The notes below the pieces were generated by a model. It worked only from the letters and a program-made list of their open reading frames with translations, was not told the origin of the DNA and did no database searches. A stretch of DNA of 64,000 nt from Robertmurraya massiliosenegalensis JC6 (GTDB lineage: Bacteria; Bacillota; Bacilli; Bacillales; Cytobacillaceae): the NCBI RefSeq assembly GCF_000311725.1, contig NZ_HE978514.1:61538-125537 (forward strand), given 5' to 3'. Positions 1 through 7,818 of this stretch are shown in pieces. Every line of letters starts with the position of its first letter. Positions within the stretch are counted from its first letter, which is position 1. A program made the translations under genes and the position numbers.

Positions 1-406
1 TTTTCAATCCATTTACGTACTTGAGTGTAATCAGTTCCCGCGAACGAGTATCTAAACTTTGTAACACATCCTCAACTTCAAGTGAGTCATGCGAGTCTGT
101 CACTCCTTGTGCCATTAAATACTCCTCATTCAACACTTCTCGTTTCTTTTTCTTAAGCTGATCGTGACAATAATTGATCATTATTCGAATGAGCCATGTC
201 TTAAAATAAGCAGGCTCCTTTATCTTTCTCATGCTTTTATAGGCACGGAAGGTCACTTCCTGGACAGCTTCAAGCGCTTCTCCTTCGTTTCTCAAATAGG
301 AAAGTGCCGTTTTGTATAAGTCAATCTTGTGTATTTTCATAAGCTCTAAGAATGCTTCCTCATTCCCAGATATCGCTTTTTGCACAAGCTCTTCATTCGT
401 TGCCAA
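1..406 (-). CDS. ECF-type RNA polymerase sigma factor, 3' part off the left edge
   Basis: Sigma-70 family factor of the extracytoplasmic-function kind, which redirects RNA polymerase to stress or envelope genes. Only the first ~135 residues are inside the window; the C-terminus lies beyond base 1. On the minus strand it starts with TTG at 404-406, behind a purine-rich ribosome binding site (GGGGGGAAGGG). Region 2 is visible as AVQEVTFRAYKSM and YFKTWLIRIMINYC, and region 4 begins at LDTRSRELITLKYV. The pattern resembles SigV/YlaC-type factors of Bacillus, but the subgroup and any downstream anti-sigma gene cannot be seen. It is divergent from potA. Confidence 0.88.
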   Translation of the reverse strand, partial: MATNEELVQKAISGNEEAFLELMKIHKIDLYKTALSYLRNEGEALEAVQEVTFRAYKSMRKIKEPAYFKTWLIRIMINYCHDQLKKKKREVLNEEYLMAQGVTDSHDSLEVEDVLQSLDTRSRELITLKYVNGLK

Positions 407-592
407 ATCCCTTCCCCCCTACTCTCTATCTATTAGACTGTCGAAAATCAAAAAGGTTTTAATATTTTTCTCGAAAAATATGGCATATGGTCGCATTTCA
501 TGTATAATTATTCCGAATTGGTTTCTTAACAATCACAAAATCAATCGTATCATAGGTTTCACTAATTTTTGTAAGAGGGAGGTTGCTATGTT

Positions 593-1705
593 TTGAAAAA
601 CGAAACAATTATTCAATTTCAACATGTAACAAAACAATATGATAACGATCCACCTGTCCTTAATGATGTAAGTTTTGAGATCGAGCGGGGGAAGTTCTAT
701 ACACTACTTGGTCCTTCAGGTTGTGGAAAAACGACGATTTTGCGTTTAATCGCAGGATTTACGGAAGCCTCAAATGGTGAGATTTTCTTTAACGGGAAAA
801 AGATTAACAATGTTCCTGCAAATAAAAGACAGGTCAATACCGTTTTTCAAGATTATGCTCTATTCCCTCATCTAAATGTGTACGAAAATGTCGCATTTGG
901 ATTACGGATTAAGAAAATGAATCAAATTGAAATAGATCAGAAAGTTAAGGAAGCCCTTAGCTTCGTCAACCTAAAAGGCTATGAAAATCGTGAAATTAGA
1001 GAGATGTCTGGTGGTCAAAGACAACGTGTCGCTATTGCCAGAGCGATTGTCAATGAGCCAGAGGTCATTCTATTGGACGAACCCCTTTCCGCATTAGACT
1101 TGAAGCTTCGTTACGAAATGCAATACGAGCTTCGTGAGCTTCAACAACGTCTAGGGATTACTTTTATTTTCGTCACCCATGATCAAGAAGAAGCACTTGC
1201 CATGTCAGATGAAATTTTCGTTATTAACGAAGGGAAAATTCAGCAAAGTGGGACACCAAAGGATATTTACGATGAACCAATCAATCGATTTGTAGCTGAC
1301 TTTATTGGAGAGTCTAATATTTTGAAAGGCCGTATGCTTGAAGACTACCTTGTTGAATTTGTTGGAAAGCAGTTCGAATGTGTGGACCAAGGTTTGGATA
1401 AAAATGAAACGGTGGAAATTGTTATCCGTCCAGAGGATTTAGAAATTACAACACTCGAAAAAGGAAAACTACAGGTGCGTGTCGATTCACAATTATTCCG
1501 TGGTGTTCATTATGAGATCAGCTGCTATGATAGGGATGGTAATGAGTGGCTCGTCCATTCTACAAAGACAGCGAATGTGGGAGATGAGATTGGTCTTTAT
1601 TTCGACCCTGAAGCTATTCACGTTATGCGTTTAGGAGAAACAGAAGAGGAATTTGACAAACGTTTAGAAGCTTATACTGATGGAGAAGAAGACCATGGAG
1701 AATAA
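593..1705 (+). CDS. potA: Spermidine/putrescine ABC transporter ATP-binding protein PotA
   Basis: ATPase that powers polyamine uptake through PotBC at the inner face of the membrane. Walker A is GPSGCGKTT at about residues 40-48, the signature is MSGGQRQR near 140, Walker B is VILLDEP, and a TOBE domain follows from about residue 290. Length 370 is usual for the family. The TTG start at 593 lies about 10 nt after GAGGGAGG (575-582); a two-codon frame ATG TTT TGA (588-596) overlaps the start. First gene of a four-gene operon whose members overlap or abut, so co-transcription is very likely. A TATAAT at 503-508 is a possible -10, but no convincing -35 was found. Confidence 0.95.
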   Translation: MKNETIIQFQHVTKQYDNDPPVLNDVSFEIERGKFYTLLGPSGCGKTTILRLIAGFTEASNGEIFFNGKKINNVPANKRQVNTVFQDYALFPHLNVYENVAFGLRIKKMNQIEIDQKVKEALSFVNLKGYENREIREMSGGQRQRVAIARAIVNEPEVILLDEPLSALDLKLRYEMQYELRELQQRLGITFIFVTHDQEEALAMSDEIFVINEGKIQQSGTPKDIYDEPINRFVADFIGESNILKGRMLEDYLVEFVGKQFECVDQGLDKNETVEIVIRPEDLEITTLEKGKLQVRVDSQLFRGVHYEISCYDRDGNEWLVHSTKTANVGDEIGLYFDPEAIHVMRLGETEEEFDKRLEAYTDGEEDHGE

Positions 1706-2498
1706 GCTTACCCGCAATCTATACATGGTCCCTTATGCGTTGTGGATTGCTTTGTTCGTCATTGCACCGATTATTCTTGTCCTTTATTATTCCTTCTTCG
1801 ATGTTGAAGGCAATCTTTCGCTTATTAACTACCAGAACTTTTTCACACCCGTGTATTTAAAAATGACCTTGAGCTCCTTTTGGTATGCCTTTTTAATTAC
1901 ACTCTTTTCGTTATTAGTTGCTTATCCAACTGCCTACTTGTTAACGAAAACAAAGCATAAGCACTTATGGCTCTTATTGATTATTGTTCCTTCTTGGATT
2001 AATTTACTTTTAAAGGCGTACGCATTTCTTGGGATTTTTGGTACTTACGGTATAACAAATAGCTTCTTAGAAGTGATTGGAATTGGCTCACAGCAAATTC
2101 TTTTTACCGATTTCAGCTTTATTTTTGTATCGGTCTATATTTTTATCCCTTTTATGATCTTACCGATCTTTAATGCCTTAAACGAATTAAATCCAACCTT
2201 GCTTGATGCAGCGAACGACTTAGGTGCATCAAAGTGGACGACATTCCGACGGGTGATTTTTCCATTAACACTTGATGGGGTAAAAGCTGGCTGTCAAGTT
2301 GTCTTTATTCCTGCATTATCTCTATTCATGTTAACTCGTTTAATTGCCGGAAACCGTGTCATTACACTAGGTACAGCGATTGAGCAGCATTTCCTAGTAA
2401 CACAGGATTGGGGAATGGGTTCAACGATTGCCGTATTCTTGATTATTATTATGTTCCTCTTTATGACGATGACAGGAACTAGAAAGCGGGGTATATAA
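1695..2498 (+). CDS. potB: Spermidine/putrescine ABC transporter permease PotB
   Basis: Inner-membrane permease of the polyamine importer. Six hydrophobic segments span the protein, and the EAA-type cytoplasmic loop that contacts the ATPase reads [20 protein letters not shown] at about residues 175-195. I prefer the ATG at 1695 because GGAGAAGAAG (1682-1691) serves as its ribosome binding site; an in-frame ATG at 1680 lies before that site and has none. The gene overlaps the end of potA by 11 nt, which suggests translational coupling. About 267 residues, a normal length for PotB. Confidence 0.93.
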   Translation: MENKLTRNLYMVPYALWIALFVIAPIILVLYYSFFDVEGNLSLINYQNFFTPVYLKMTLSSFWYAFLITLFSLLVAYPTAYLLTKTKHKHLWLLLIIVPSWINLLLKAYAFLGIFGTYGITNSFLEVIGIGSQQILFTDFSFIFVSVYIFIPFMILPIFNALNELNPTLLDAANDLGASKWTTFRRVIFPLTLDGVKAGCQVVFIPALSLFMLTRLIAGNRVITLGTAIEQHFLVTQDWGMGSTIAVFLIIIMFLFMTMTGTRKRGI

Positions 2499-2499
2499 A

Positions 2500-3303
2500 T
2501 TGGAAAGAAAAATATCCCCTTTAGCAAAACTATTTTTACTTCTGATCTTTTTCATTCTTTATGCACCGATTTTCTTCCTAGTGTTCTACTCCTTTAACAG
2601 CGGTGGAACAATGTATAACTTTGAAGGATTTACATTAGATTGGTATCGAGAATTATTCCAGGATACAAGACTTTTAATTATTGTTTTAAACACATTGGTA
2701 ATTGCCCTTTTATCCGCTCTAATCTCGACGATTATTGGTGTATTAGGTGCACTTAGCATTTATCAAGTGAAAAAACGGAGAGCAAAAAATACGATTCTTT
2801 CATTAAATAATGTCCTAATTGTAAGCCCAGATGTGATCATCGGTGCTTCATTCCTCATTTTATTTACAATGGTCGGAATTAAGCTCGGATTTTATTCGGT
2901 GTTGCTTTCCCATATCGCCTTTAGCATCCCCATTGTCGTGTTAATGGTACTGCCAAAGCTTATGGAAATGAGCCCTACCTTAATTGATGCGGCTCGCGAT
3001 TTAGGAGCAAGTAGCTTTAACGTCTTAACGAAAGTCATTTTACCGTTCATAACACCAGGAATCTTTGCTGGCTTTTTCATGGCATTAACATATTCACTCG
3101 ACGATTTCGCTGTTACCTTTTTCGTAACAGGAAATGGATTCTCAACCCTTTCTGTCGAAATCTATTCTTTAGCACGTAGAGGGATCTCATTAAACATCAA
3201 CGCTCTCTCCACATTGCTATTCTTGTTCACGATTCTCCTTGTTGTGATTTATTACTTTATTACACAACGTAACAAGGCTCAGGTTGGAGGGATTCGGAAA
3301 TGA
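2500..3303 (+). CDS. potC: Spermidine/putrescine ABC transporter permease PotC
   Basis: Second permease subunit of the polyamine importer, 267 residues with six predicted membrane spans. Its EAA loop reads DAARDLGASSFNVLTKVILP around residues 165-185, matching that of PotB. It begins with TTG at 2500, one base after the potB stop, and ends with a TGA overlapping the potD ATG, so the operon is tightly coupled. The ribosome binding site is weak, in line with coupling to potB translation. Family identity rests on sequence pattern and operon position; substrate preference between spermidine and putrescine cannot be told. Confidence 0.92.
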   Translation: MERKISPLAKLFLLLIFFILYAPIFFLVFYSFNSGGTMYNFEGFTLDWYRELFQDTRLLIIVLNTLVIALLSALISTIIGVLGALSIYQVKKRRAKNTILSLNNVLIVSPDVIIGASFLILFTMVGIKLGFYSVLLSHIAFSIPIVVLMVLPKLMEMSPTLIDAARDLGASSFNVLTKVILPFITPGIFAGFFMALTYSLDDFAVTFFVTGNGFSTLSVEIYSLARRGISLNINALSTLLFLFTILLVVIYYFITQRNKAQVGGIRK

Positions 3304-4373
3304 ATAAACTAATCCGTGTCTTTATCACAGTTATTATCGCATCCTTGCTACTGTTACTTGCGATTAATCGCTTGAATTCTGCTGAGGGATTCTCCAGTGG
3401 GAATACATTAACCGTTTATAATTGGGGCGATTATATTGACGATGAACTCATTGACCGTTTTGAAGAAGAGACGGGGATCAAAATCATTTATGAAACCTTT
3501 GATTCAAATGAAGCGATGTTAACGAAAATTCAACAAGGCGGCACAACCTATGATATTGCCGTACCATCCGAATATATGATTGCCAAAATGCAAGAGGAAG
3601 ACTTGTTGCTGCCTTTAAATCATTCCAAGCTTCCAAATCTTAAAAATATCGATGAACGTTTCATGGACTTACCCTTTGATCCAGACAATAAATATTCTGT
3701 TCCTTACTTTTGGGGAACAGTAGGGATCGTTTTCAATCGCGAAATGCTCGGTGATATGGAGATTACGAGCTGGAATGATCTATGGAATCCAGCCTTTGAA
3801 AACGAAATATTATTAATTGATGGGGCTCGTGAAATTATTGGGATGGGTTTAAACAGCTTGGGCTATTCCTTAAATGATACAAATATCGACCATTTAGAGG
3901 AAGCAAAAGCAAAACTTGATACGCTAACTACAAACATCAAAGCAATCGTTGGAGATGAAATCAAAATGCTTATTGCCAATGAAGAAGCATCAATTGGACT
4001 TGTTTGGTCTGGCGATGCAGCTGATATGATGTGGGAAAATGAAAGCCTCGACTACGTCGTTCCTTCAGAAGGTTCGAATCTTTGGTTTGATAATATGGTC
4101 ATTCCTAAAACAGCCAAAAATATAGAGGGGGCACATGCATTCATCAATTTCATGCTTGATGCAGAGATCGCTGCCCAAAATACCGAGTGGGTTAGCTACT
4201 CTACTCCAAATAAAGAGGCGCTTCAGTATATGCCTGAAGAAATGGTTGAAGACGAACGCTTCTATCCATCACCTGAATTAACTGAAAAGCTCGAGGTCTA
4301 TGAAAACCTCGGAAAGAAAAATCTAGCCCTGTATAATGATTTATTTTTGCAATTTAAAATGCACCCTAAATAA
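3300..4373 (+). CDS. potD: Polyamine-binding protein PotD, membrane-anchored form
   Basis: Extracytoplasmic substrate-binding protein (357 residues) that delivers polyamines to PotBC. The mature domain begins around LTVYNWGDYIDDELIDRFEE, a hallmark of PotD-like proteins; VWSGDAADM and SNLWFDNMVIP are further family motifs. The N-terminus is one hydrophobic helix (residues 6-22) but contains no lipobox cysteine, so the protein is probably held by an uncleaved signal anchor or released by signal peptidase I, not lipid-anchored. ATG overlaps the potC stop (ATGA). A strong terminator follows directly, which closes the operon. Confidence 0.92.
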   Translation: MNKLIRVFITVIIASLLLLLAINRLNSAEGFSSGNTLTVYNWGDYIDDELIDRFEEETGIKIIYETFDSNEAMLTKIQQGGTTYDIAVPSEYMIAKMQEEDLLLPLNHSKLPNLKNIDERFMDLPFDPDNKYSVPYFWGTVGIVFNREMLGDMEITSWNDLWNPAFENEILLIDGAREIIGMGLNSLGYSLNDTNIDHLEEAKAKLDTLTTNIKAIVGDEIKMLIANEEASIGLVWSGDAADMMWENESLDYVVPSEGSNLWFDNMVIPKTAKNIEGAHAFINFMLDAEIAAQNTEWVSYSTPNKEALQYMPEEMVEDERFYPSPELTEKLEVYENLGKKNLALYNDLFLQFKMHPK

Positions 4374-4377
4374 CACT

Positions 4378-4422
4378 AATAGGTCCGAAGTGGAAAAACC
4401 ACCACTTTGGACCTATTTTTTT
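4378..4422 (+). terminator. Rho-independent terminator of potABCD
   Basis: Inverted repeat AATAGGTCCGAAGTGG / CCACTTTGGACCTATT with a short A-rich loop, followed by a run of T. It lies 5 bases after the potD stop codon. Confidence 0.92.
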
Positions 4423-4482
4423 CGATAAAAATCTCTCAGGTTTAAAAAAATATTCAAATTACCCCCAAAATCAGTCAAAAAA

Positions 4483-4513
4483 TGTCGAAATATATATTTT
4501 TATAGGTTATAAT
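4483..4513 (+). promoter_or_regulatory. Candidate promoter with Spo0A box ahead of the c-di-GMP riboswitch
   Basis: TATAAT at 4508-4513 has, 17 bases upstream, TCGAAA (4485-4490) in the -35 place. This weak -35 overlaps a perfect Spo0A box, TGTCGAA (4483-4489). Spo0A-activated promoters typically have a box overlapping a poor -35, so activation by phosphorylated Spo0A is a reasonable inference, not shown. Confidence 0.5.
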
Positions 4514-4597
4514 AATCAAATAAATGATTCTATTTCACTAGGCAGATAATCATTGTTACTCACATTGACCTATTGCCTAAGAAATTGATTCCATAAA

Positions 4598-4688
4598 GGT
4601 TAATTTGGCAAAGCCATTGAAAAATGGGGACGCAAAGCTATAGGGGCTAAAGTATATCACATACCATGCCAGCCAGTTGCATGAAAGA
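4598..4688 (+). promoter_or_regulatory. Cyclic-di-GMP riboswitch, class I (GEMM-I)
   Basis: The RNA shows the conserved GEMM-I core: GGCAAAGCC, a short hairpin (CCATTGAAAAATGG), then GGGACGCAAAGC with the following AGGGGCTAAAG, and a closing half ATGCCAGCCAGTTGC that can pair with the 5' end. These are the invariant elements of the class I c-di-GMP aptamer. An extra 5' hairpin (TAGGCA at about 4539 with TGCCTA at about 4573) precedes it. The element controls the gene at 4884, which has no recognised function. A covariance-model search (Rfam RF01051) would settle it. Confidence 0.9.
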
Positions 4689-4700
4689 AGACATAATAAT

Positions 4701-4804
4701 TATGATCCCTCGTGTACGTATAGGATCATAACTAAAATGCCCCCTCATGCACATGTGGGATTATAATTTAGATGATCCTCATGCTTATATGAGGGATTTT
4801 TTTA
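4701..4804 (+). terminator. Three consecutive hairpins forming the riboswitch expression platform
   Basis: Hairpin 1: TATGATCC (4701-4708) with GGATCATA (4723-4730), perfect 8-bp stem. Hairpin 2: CCCTCATG with CATGTGGG at about 4742-4759, imperfect. Hairpin 3: ATCCTCAT (4775-4782) with ATGAGGGAT (4789-4797) followed by seven T, which has the form of an intrinsic terminator. Segments of the hairpins share GATCC/CCTCATG words, so alternative pairings are possible; ligand-controlled termination is inferred. Confidence 0.7.
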
Positions 4805-4883
4805 TGTTGAACATCATTTGCTTCCTTGATTACGGGCCGCTTTGCACATAACTTAAAATTCTAGTTAAAAAGGGGAATGTAAC

Positions 4884-5231
4884 TTGAAAGTATTGAACCA
4901 ATCGACACGATATGATTTGCTTCGTGCCCAATTTAATTTGGACTCAAAATCAATGATGAATGATGAAATGAAAAATTCTCTGAATCGAATCTTTTCTTAT
5001 GTGTTTAACCACACTAAAATCATGTATATCGAATTTATTGATGAAAAAGTATGTTGTGGTTATATTAAACATCACCATTCCAAACAATTTGAAGAAGTCA
5101 GCTATATGGAGACATTAAAAGATATAAAATATTTTAATCATTTTATACAAAACATTAAATCTATCAAAAATGCACCCAATATTAAACCATCGATTATCAA
5201 TTACTCCTTCTGGATGAAATTAGATAATTAA
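4884..5231 (+). CDS. Unrecognised 115-residue protein under c-di-GMP riboswitch control
   Basis: I do not recognise a family. The product is a soluble-looking 115-residue protein with no signal peptide or membrane segment; it is rich in Asn, Lys, Ile and His, with a KHHHSK stretch near residue 63 and two vicinal cysteines (CC) near 58. A good ribosome binding site (AAAAGGGG) precedes the ATG. It is transcribed alone: the c-di-GMP riboswitch and terminator hairpins lie upstream and a terminator sits 2 bases downstream. Its job is therefore expected in a c-di-GMP-governed trait such as motility, matrix or sporulation choice, but this is inference from regulation only. Confidence 0.75.
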   Translation: MKVLNQSTRYDLLRAQFNLDSKSMMNDEMKNSLNRIFSYVFNHTKIMYIEFIDEKVCCGYIKHHHSKQFEEVSYMETLKDIKYFNHFIQNIKSIKNAPNIKPSIINYSFWMKLDN

Positions 5232-5233
5232 CT

Positions 5234-5266
5234 AAAAAGCGACCTATTTTTTAGGTCGCTTTTTTA
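5234..5266 (+). terminator. Terminator of the c-di-GMP-regulated gene
   Basis: AAAAAGCGACCTA paired with TAGGTCGCTTTTTT, loop of four T; near-perfect stem ending in a T-run right after the stop codon. Confidence 0.92.
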
Positions 5267-5327
5267 AACGATAAAATATCCCTCATGACTTGTCCTTCTC
5301 CATCATATAGTGAAGAGGAGGAGGGAT

Positions 5328-5681
5328 ATGATGAATATGATGAATCTCGTTCGCTATTCGGTCGGATATGTGTTTACCATCTCCGGTCTTATGAAGCTCG
5401 TAAACACAGAAATGAGCCACACATTTATTGAGCTTGGATTACCATTTCCGCTTTACTTTATGTATATTCTCGCTTTAACTGAGATCATTTGCGGACTACT
5501 TATTTTAGCAAATAGGCATGTTCGTACCGCTTCTATCCCATTAATACTGATTATGATTGCCGCTCTCATTCTTACCAAAATCCCATTGCTTCATCAAGGA
5601 ATCCTAACCTTTGCTTTTCAAGCCCGCCTAGACGCAGTCATGCTTGCACTTCTTGCCATTCTTTATAAAAGTCATCGATAG
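5328..5681 (+). CDS. DoxX-like small membrane protein
   Basis: Four hydrophobic segments in about 117 residues and the arrangement RYSVGYVFTISGLMKLVN ... ALTEIICGLLIL fit the DoxX/DoxD-like membrane family, in which members help quinone-linked or thiol redox processes; the exact role here is unknown. The start is taken as ATG 5328 because GAGGAGGAGGG just before it is an ideal ribosome binding site; an in-frame GTG at 5310 lies upstream of that site and is unlikely. The gene is followed by the first 23-nt repeat array and converges on the gene at 6027. Confidence 0.7.
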   Translation: MMNMMNLVRYSVGYVFTISGLMKLVNTEMSHTFIELGLPFPLYFMYILALTEIICGLLILANRHVRTASIPLILIMIAALILTKIPLLHQGILTFAFQARLDAVMLALLAILYKSHR

Positions 5682-5757
5682 GCTCGGGTCCAAAGCTCCT
5701 ACAAAATGTAAGAAGCTTCCGGTTTCTCTCAATCTTCGTTCCAAACATCTCTCACCC

Positions 5758-5943
5758 TTAAGCGGAATTTTTCCTGTTATCTCCTCAATGGAGTCCATTT
5801 TAGGGAAATTAACGGAAGATTTTCCGCTTATGGAGAGCAAAATCGTTTATTTTGGCATTTTTTGAGGGAATAGCAGGAAATTTTCCTGTTATTTCGGCTC
5901 TTTTTCATAATGCTTGCTCATTAAGCGGAATTTTTCCTGTTAT
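5758..5943. repeat. Array of four 23-nt palindromic repeats (family A, array 1)
   Basis: Four units, each exactly 23 nt, at 5758-5780, 5809-5831, 5870-5892 and 5921-5943. The core alternates GCGGAA or CAGGAA, then TTTTTCCTGTTAT or TTTTCCGCTTAT, so each unit is an imperfect palindrome (TAA-G/C-GGAA...TTCC-G/T-TTA). Spacers of 28-38 nt differ in sequence. The rest of the 345-base gap between the convergent genes at 5681 and 6027 holds nothing else I can recognise. Confidence 0.85.
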
Positions 5944-6012
5944 TTTTTCATACCGATACTCCTAGCGCTTATACGAACACTTAGCCACAAGTCGAGGGAA
6001 TTCCTAGACAAT

Positions 6013-6057
6013 CAAAAAGCAGCTGATTACGTCTTAAACAATGTAATCAGCTGCTTA
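6013..6057 (-). terminator. Terminator overlapping the 3' end of the gene at 6027
   Basis: AGCAGCTGATTAC (6018-6030) pairs perfectly with GTAATCAGCTGCT (6043-6055). Read on the minus strand the stem is followed by TTTTTG. One arm encodes the last codons of the 6027-6560 gene and includes its stop. Confidence 0.85.
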
Positions 6058-6560
6058 TCTTCAAAGCTAAGTGGGTAGGCAATTTTGTACTTACTAACAT
6101 CAATTTGTGTGTCTAACGTACTATCCCTCGGCTGATTTTCTTCTGAATCCCAACAAGAATACACTTCAATCGTTTCCCCAACAACTAACTGTTCCTTCAA
6201 ATAAGCAAACAATTCCTTAAAACACTTTTCATTGCATTGATATTGAATTCGATTTTGAAAATAATCCTCTCCAGTTAATTGAAAAGACCCACCCAATTCA
6301 TAAATATAACGTTTATTGATCGGCAATTTTTCTTTTAAAGTTGGGTCATCTAGCTCGCTAACCGTCACAAAGGCAAAATCCACTTCCGTTTCATATACTT
6401 TAACCCACTCGTCTTCAAGGTCTGAAAGGTCTAAAATATTTCGCAAGTCATTTTTATTTTTTGGTTTTGGAATATCTCTCATCTTTTTTAACGTATATGT
6501 TTCTCCATAATTCCCTAAAGGGAGCGGTTTATCCGCCCCCACATAATGATACAAGGTCAT
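6027..6560 (-). CDS. Conserved-looking hypothetical protein, 177 residues
   Basis: I do not recognise the family. The product is a soluble, acidic 177-residue protein without signal peptide; it starts MTLYHYVGADKPLPLG and has three cysteines, one in VYSCWDSEENQP. The start is placed at ATG 6560 because it overlaps the stop codon of the upstream permease remnant (TAATG) and has GGGTGATG as ribosome binding site; an in-frame ATG at 6575 lacks one. The overlap implies that it once formed an operon with ABC-2 type transporter genes that are now decayed. Confidence 0.6.
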   Translation of the reverse strand: MTLYHYVGADKPLPLGNYGETYTLKKMRDIPKPKNKNDLRNILDLSDLEDEWVKVYETEVDFAFVTVSELDDPTLKEKLPINKRYIYELGGSFQLTGEDYFQNRIQYQCNEKCFKELFAYLKEQLVVGETIEVYSCWDSEENQPRDSTLDTQIDVSKYKIAYPLSFEDKQLITLFKT

Positions 6561-6837
6561 TAATTCATCACCCATTTATCTTTTAAAAATAGAATTCGTC
6601 CAATAATGAAAAAGACAATTATACATACAACATTACTACCTATTACGAGAAGGATATGCTTATAATCAATAATACCAAATATTAATTCTTTTAGTAGACT
6701 ATATACGTTTAAAATTGGAATGACAAAATTCATTCACTTCGATGCTTGTTAAAAGCATCATCGGAAGAATACTTAAACATCATGATTTTAGAACTATAAA
6801 TTCCAGCAATTAAATAAGAGGCAAAAAGGAGTAGGTT
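6560..6837 (-). pseudogene. Remnants of ABC-2 type transporter permease genes
   Basis: Two fragments read on the minus strand. Positions 6733-6560 encode 57 residues starting MNFVIPILNVYSLLKELIFG and ending RILFLKDKWVMN, the typical C-terminal end of NatB-like ABC-2 permeases. Just upstream, in another frame, 6837-6730 encodes LLLFASYLIAGIYSSKIMMF and stops at TGA; this also resembles the last membrane span and tail of such a permease. No ATPase gene or N-terminal part remains, as the epimerase gene ends at 6838. Most likely two decayed permease ends left by a deletion. Family assignment is from pattern memory only. Confidence 0.6.
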
Positions 6838-7770
6838 CTACTCCTTTTTCATATACTCAATCGTCTGCCGCAAGCCTTCTTGATAGGACGTACGTGGAAT
6901 CTCGCCAAACACTTTCTCATACTTTGAGCCATCGAGTACGACCGGTTCCTCATTTAAATAGAACATTTCCACAGCTTCTCGCATCATCGGATTAAAAAGC
7001 CCTAAAAATCGAATCATGTTTTTTGAAATCGTTGAAACTCCTTTATTATAGCCCGTTATCTCTCTTATCATTTCGATAAGTTCTTTACCACTTACCGTAC
7101 CGTAAGCTGGTATATTCCAGTTTTGCCCGTAGCTCCTCTCATCAAGTGCCAAATTAACGATCGCCTTTGCCCCATCAGGTGTAAAGATAAACTCTCGCTT
7201 GATTTCTTGATTGCCAACAAAGCCAGCTCTTTTTCCTTTAACGATATTATCAATGGTATAGTGGAGCAATGTACTTTCTGCATTAGGACCATAAAAATCT
7301 GGGAAATGTGCAATGAGCGCATCTACACTCGACTGCTTTATGACGTTTTCCACATTTAAGCGAATACGTCCCTTTTTCGTATGGGGATTCTTTGGGAATT
7401 CTTCTGTTACCATTTTGCCTCCACTTCGACCGTAGGCATAAATATTATCAACCACTGCAAGCTTTGCCCCATTTTCCCTTGCAGCAATTAAAATATTTCT
7501 CATAAATAACTCTAATTTTTCTTCCCATTCCGGATATGGAATATTCGCCGATTGAAAGATGACATCCACATCATCTGCTGCTCGTTTGAGGTCTTCCACT
7601 TGAAAGATATCTCCTGTAATGATCGTCACATTCTGATCCTTTCCATACAATTTTTCTAACTTCTCTTTCGTTCGTGCAAATGCCTTAACTTGAATCCCCC
7701 TATCTAATAACTCACGTACAATTGAATATCCCATTCCCCCAGATGCCCCTAATACAAGTACTCTTTCCAT
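6838..7770 (-). CDS. NAD(P)-dependent epimerase/NmrA-like oxidoreductase
   Basis: Rossmann-fold protein of the atypical/extended short-chain dehydrogenase group, 310 residues. The nucleotide-binding motif is LGASGGMGYSIVRELLDRG at residues 7-25, the NAD(P)-side signature VDVIFQSANIPYPEW near 85, and YAYG (about residue 112) supplies the Tyr of a YxxxK-like site, though the Lys spacing is not classical. A binding or nucleoside-sugar epimerase role is uncertain. It lies 48 bases downstream of a TetR gene, and a perfect operator-like palindrome sits between them, so it is very likely the regulator's target. Strong AGGAGGAAT ribosome binding site. Confidence 0.75.
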   Translation of the reverse strand: MERVLVLGASGGMGYSIVRELLDRGIQVKAFARTKEKLEKLYGKDQNVTIITGDIFQVEDLKRAADDVDVIFQSANIPYPEWEEKLELFMRNILIAARENGAKLAVVDNIYAYGRSGGKMVTEEFPKNPHTKKGRIRLNVENVIKQSSVDALIAHFPDFYGPNAESTLLHYTIDNIVKGKRAGFVGNQEIKREFIFTPDGAKAIVNLALDERSYGQNWNIPAYGTVSGKELIEMIREITGYNKGVSTISKNMIRFLGLFNPMMREAVEMFYLNEEPVVLDGSKYEKVFGEIPRTSYQEGLRQTIEYMKKE

Positions 7771-7787
7771 GTATATTCCTCCTTTTT

Positions 7788-7802
7788 TTGACCATTGGTC
7801 AA
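7788..7802. promoter_or_regulatory. TetR operator upstream of the epimerase gene
   Basis: TTGACCATTGGTCAA, a perfect 7-1-7 inverted repeat directly upstream of the ribosome binding site of the epimerase gene. A near-identical site occurs at 8436-8450 ahead of the tetR gene. Confidence 0.75.
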
Positions 7803-7818
7803 TAATACGTAAAAAAAA

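Noticed and set aside
312-596. 94-codon plus-strand frame upstream of potA
   Set aside because: It lies opposite the sigma-factor gene and through the promoter area, with no ribosome binding site.
5644-5865. Frames on both strands across the end of the DoxX-like gene and the first repeat array
   Set aside because: They translate the palindromic repeats and the shadow of the upstream gene; no start signals.
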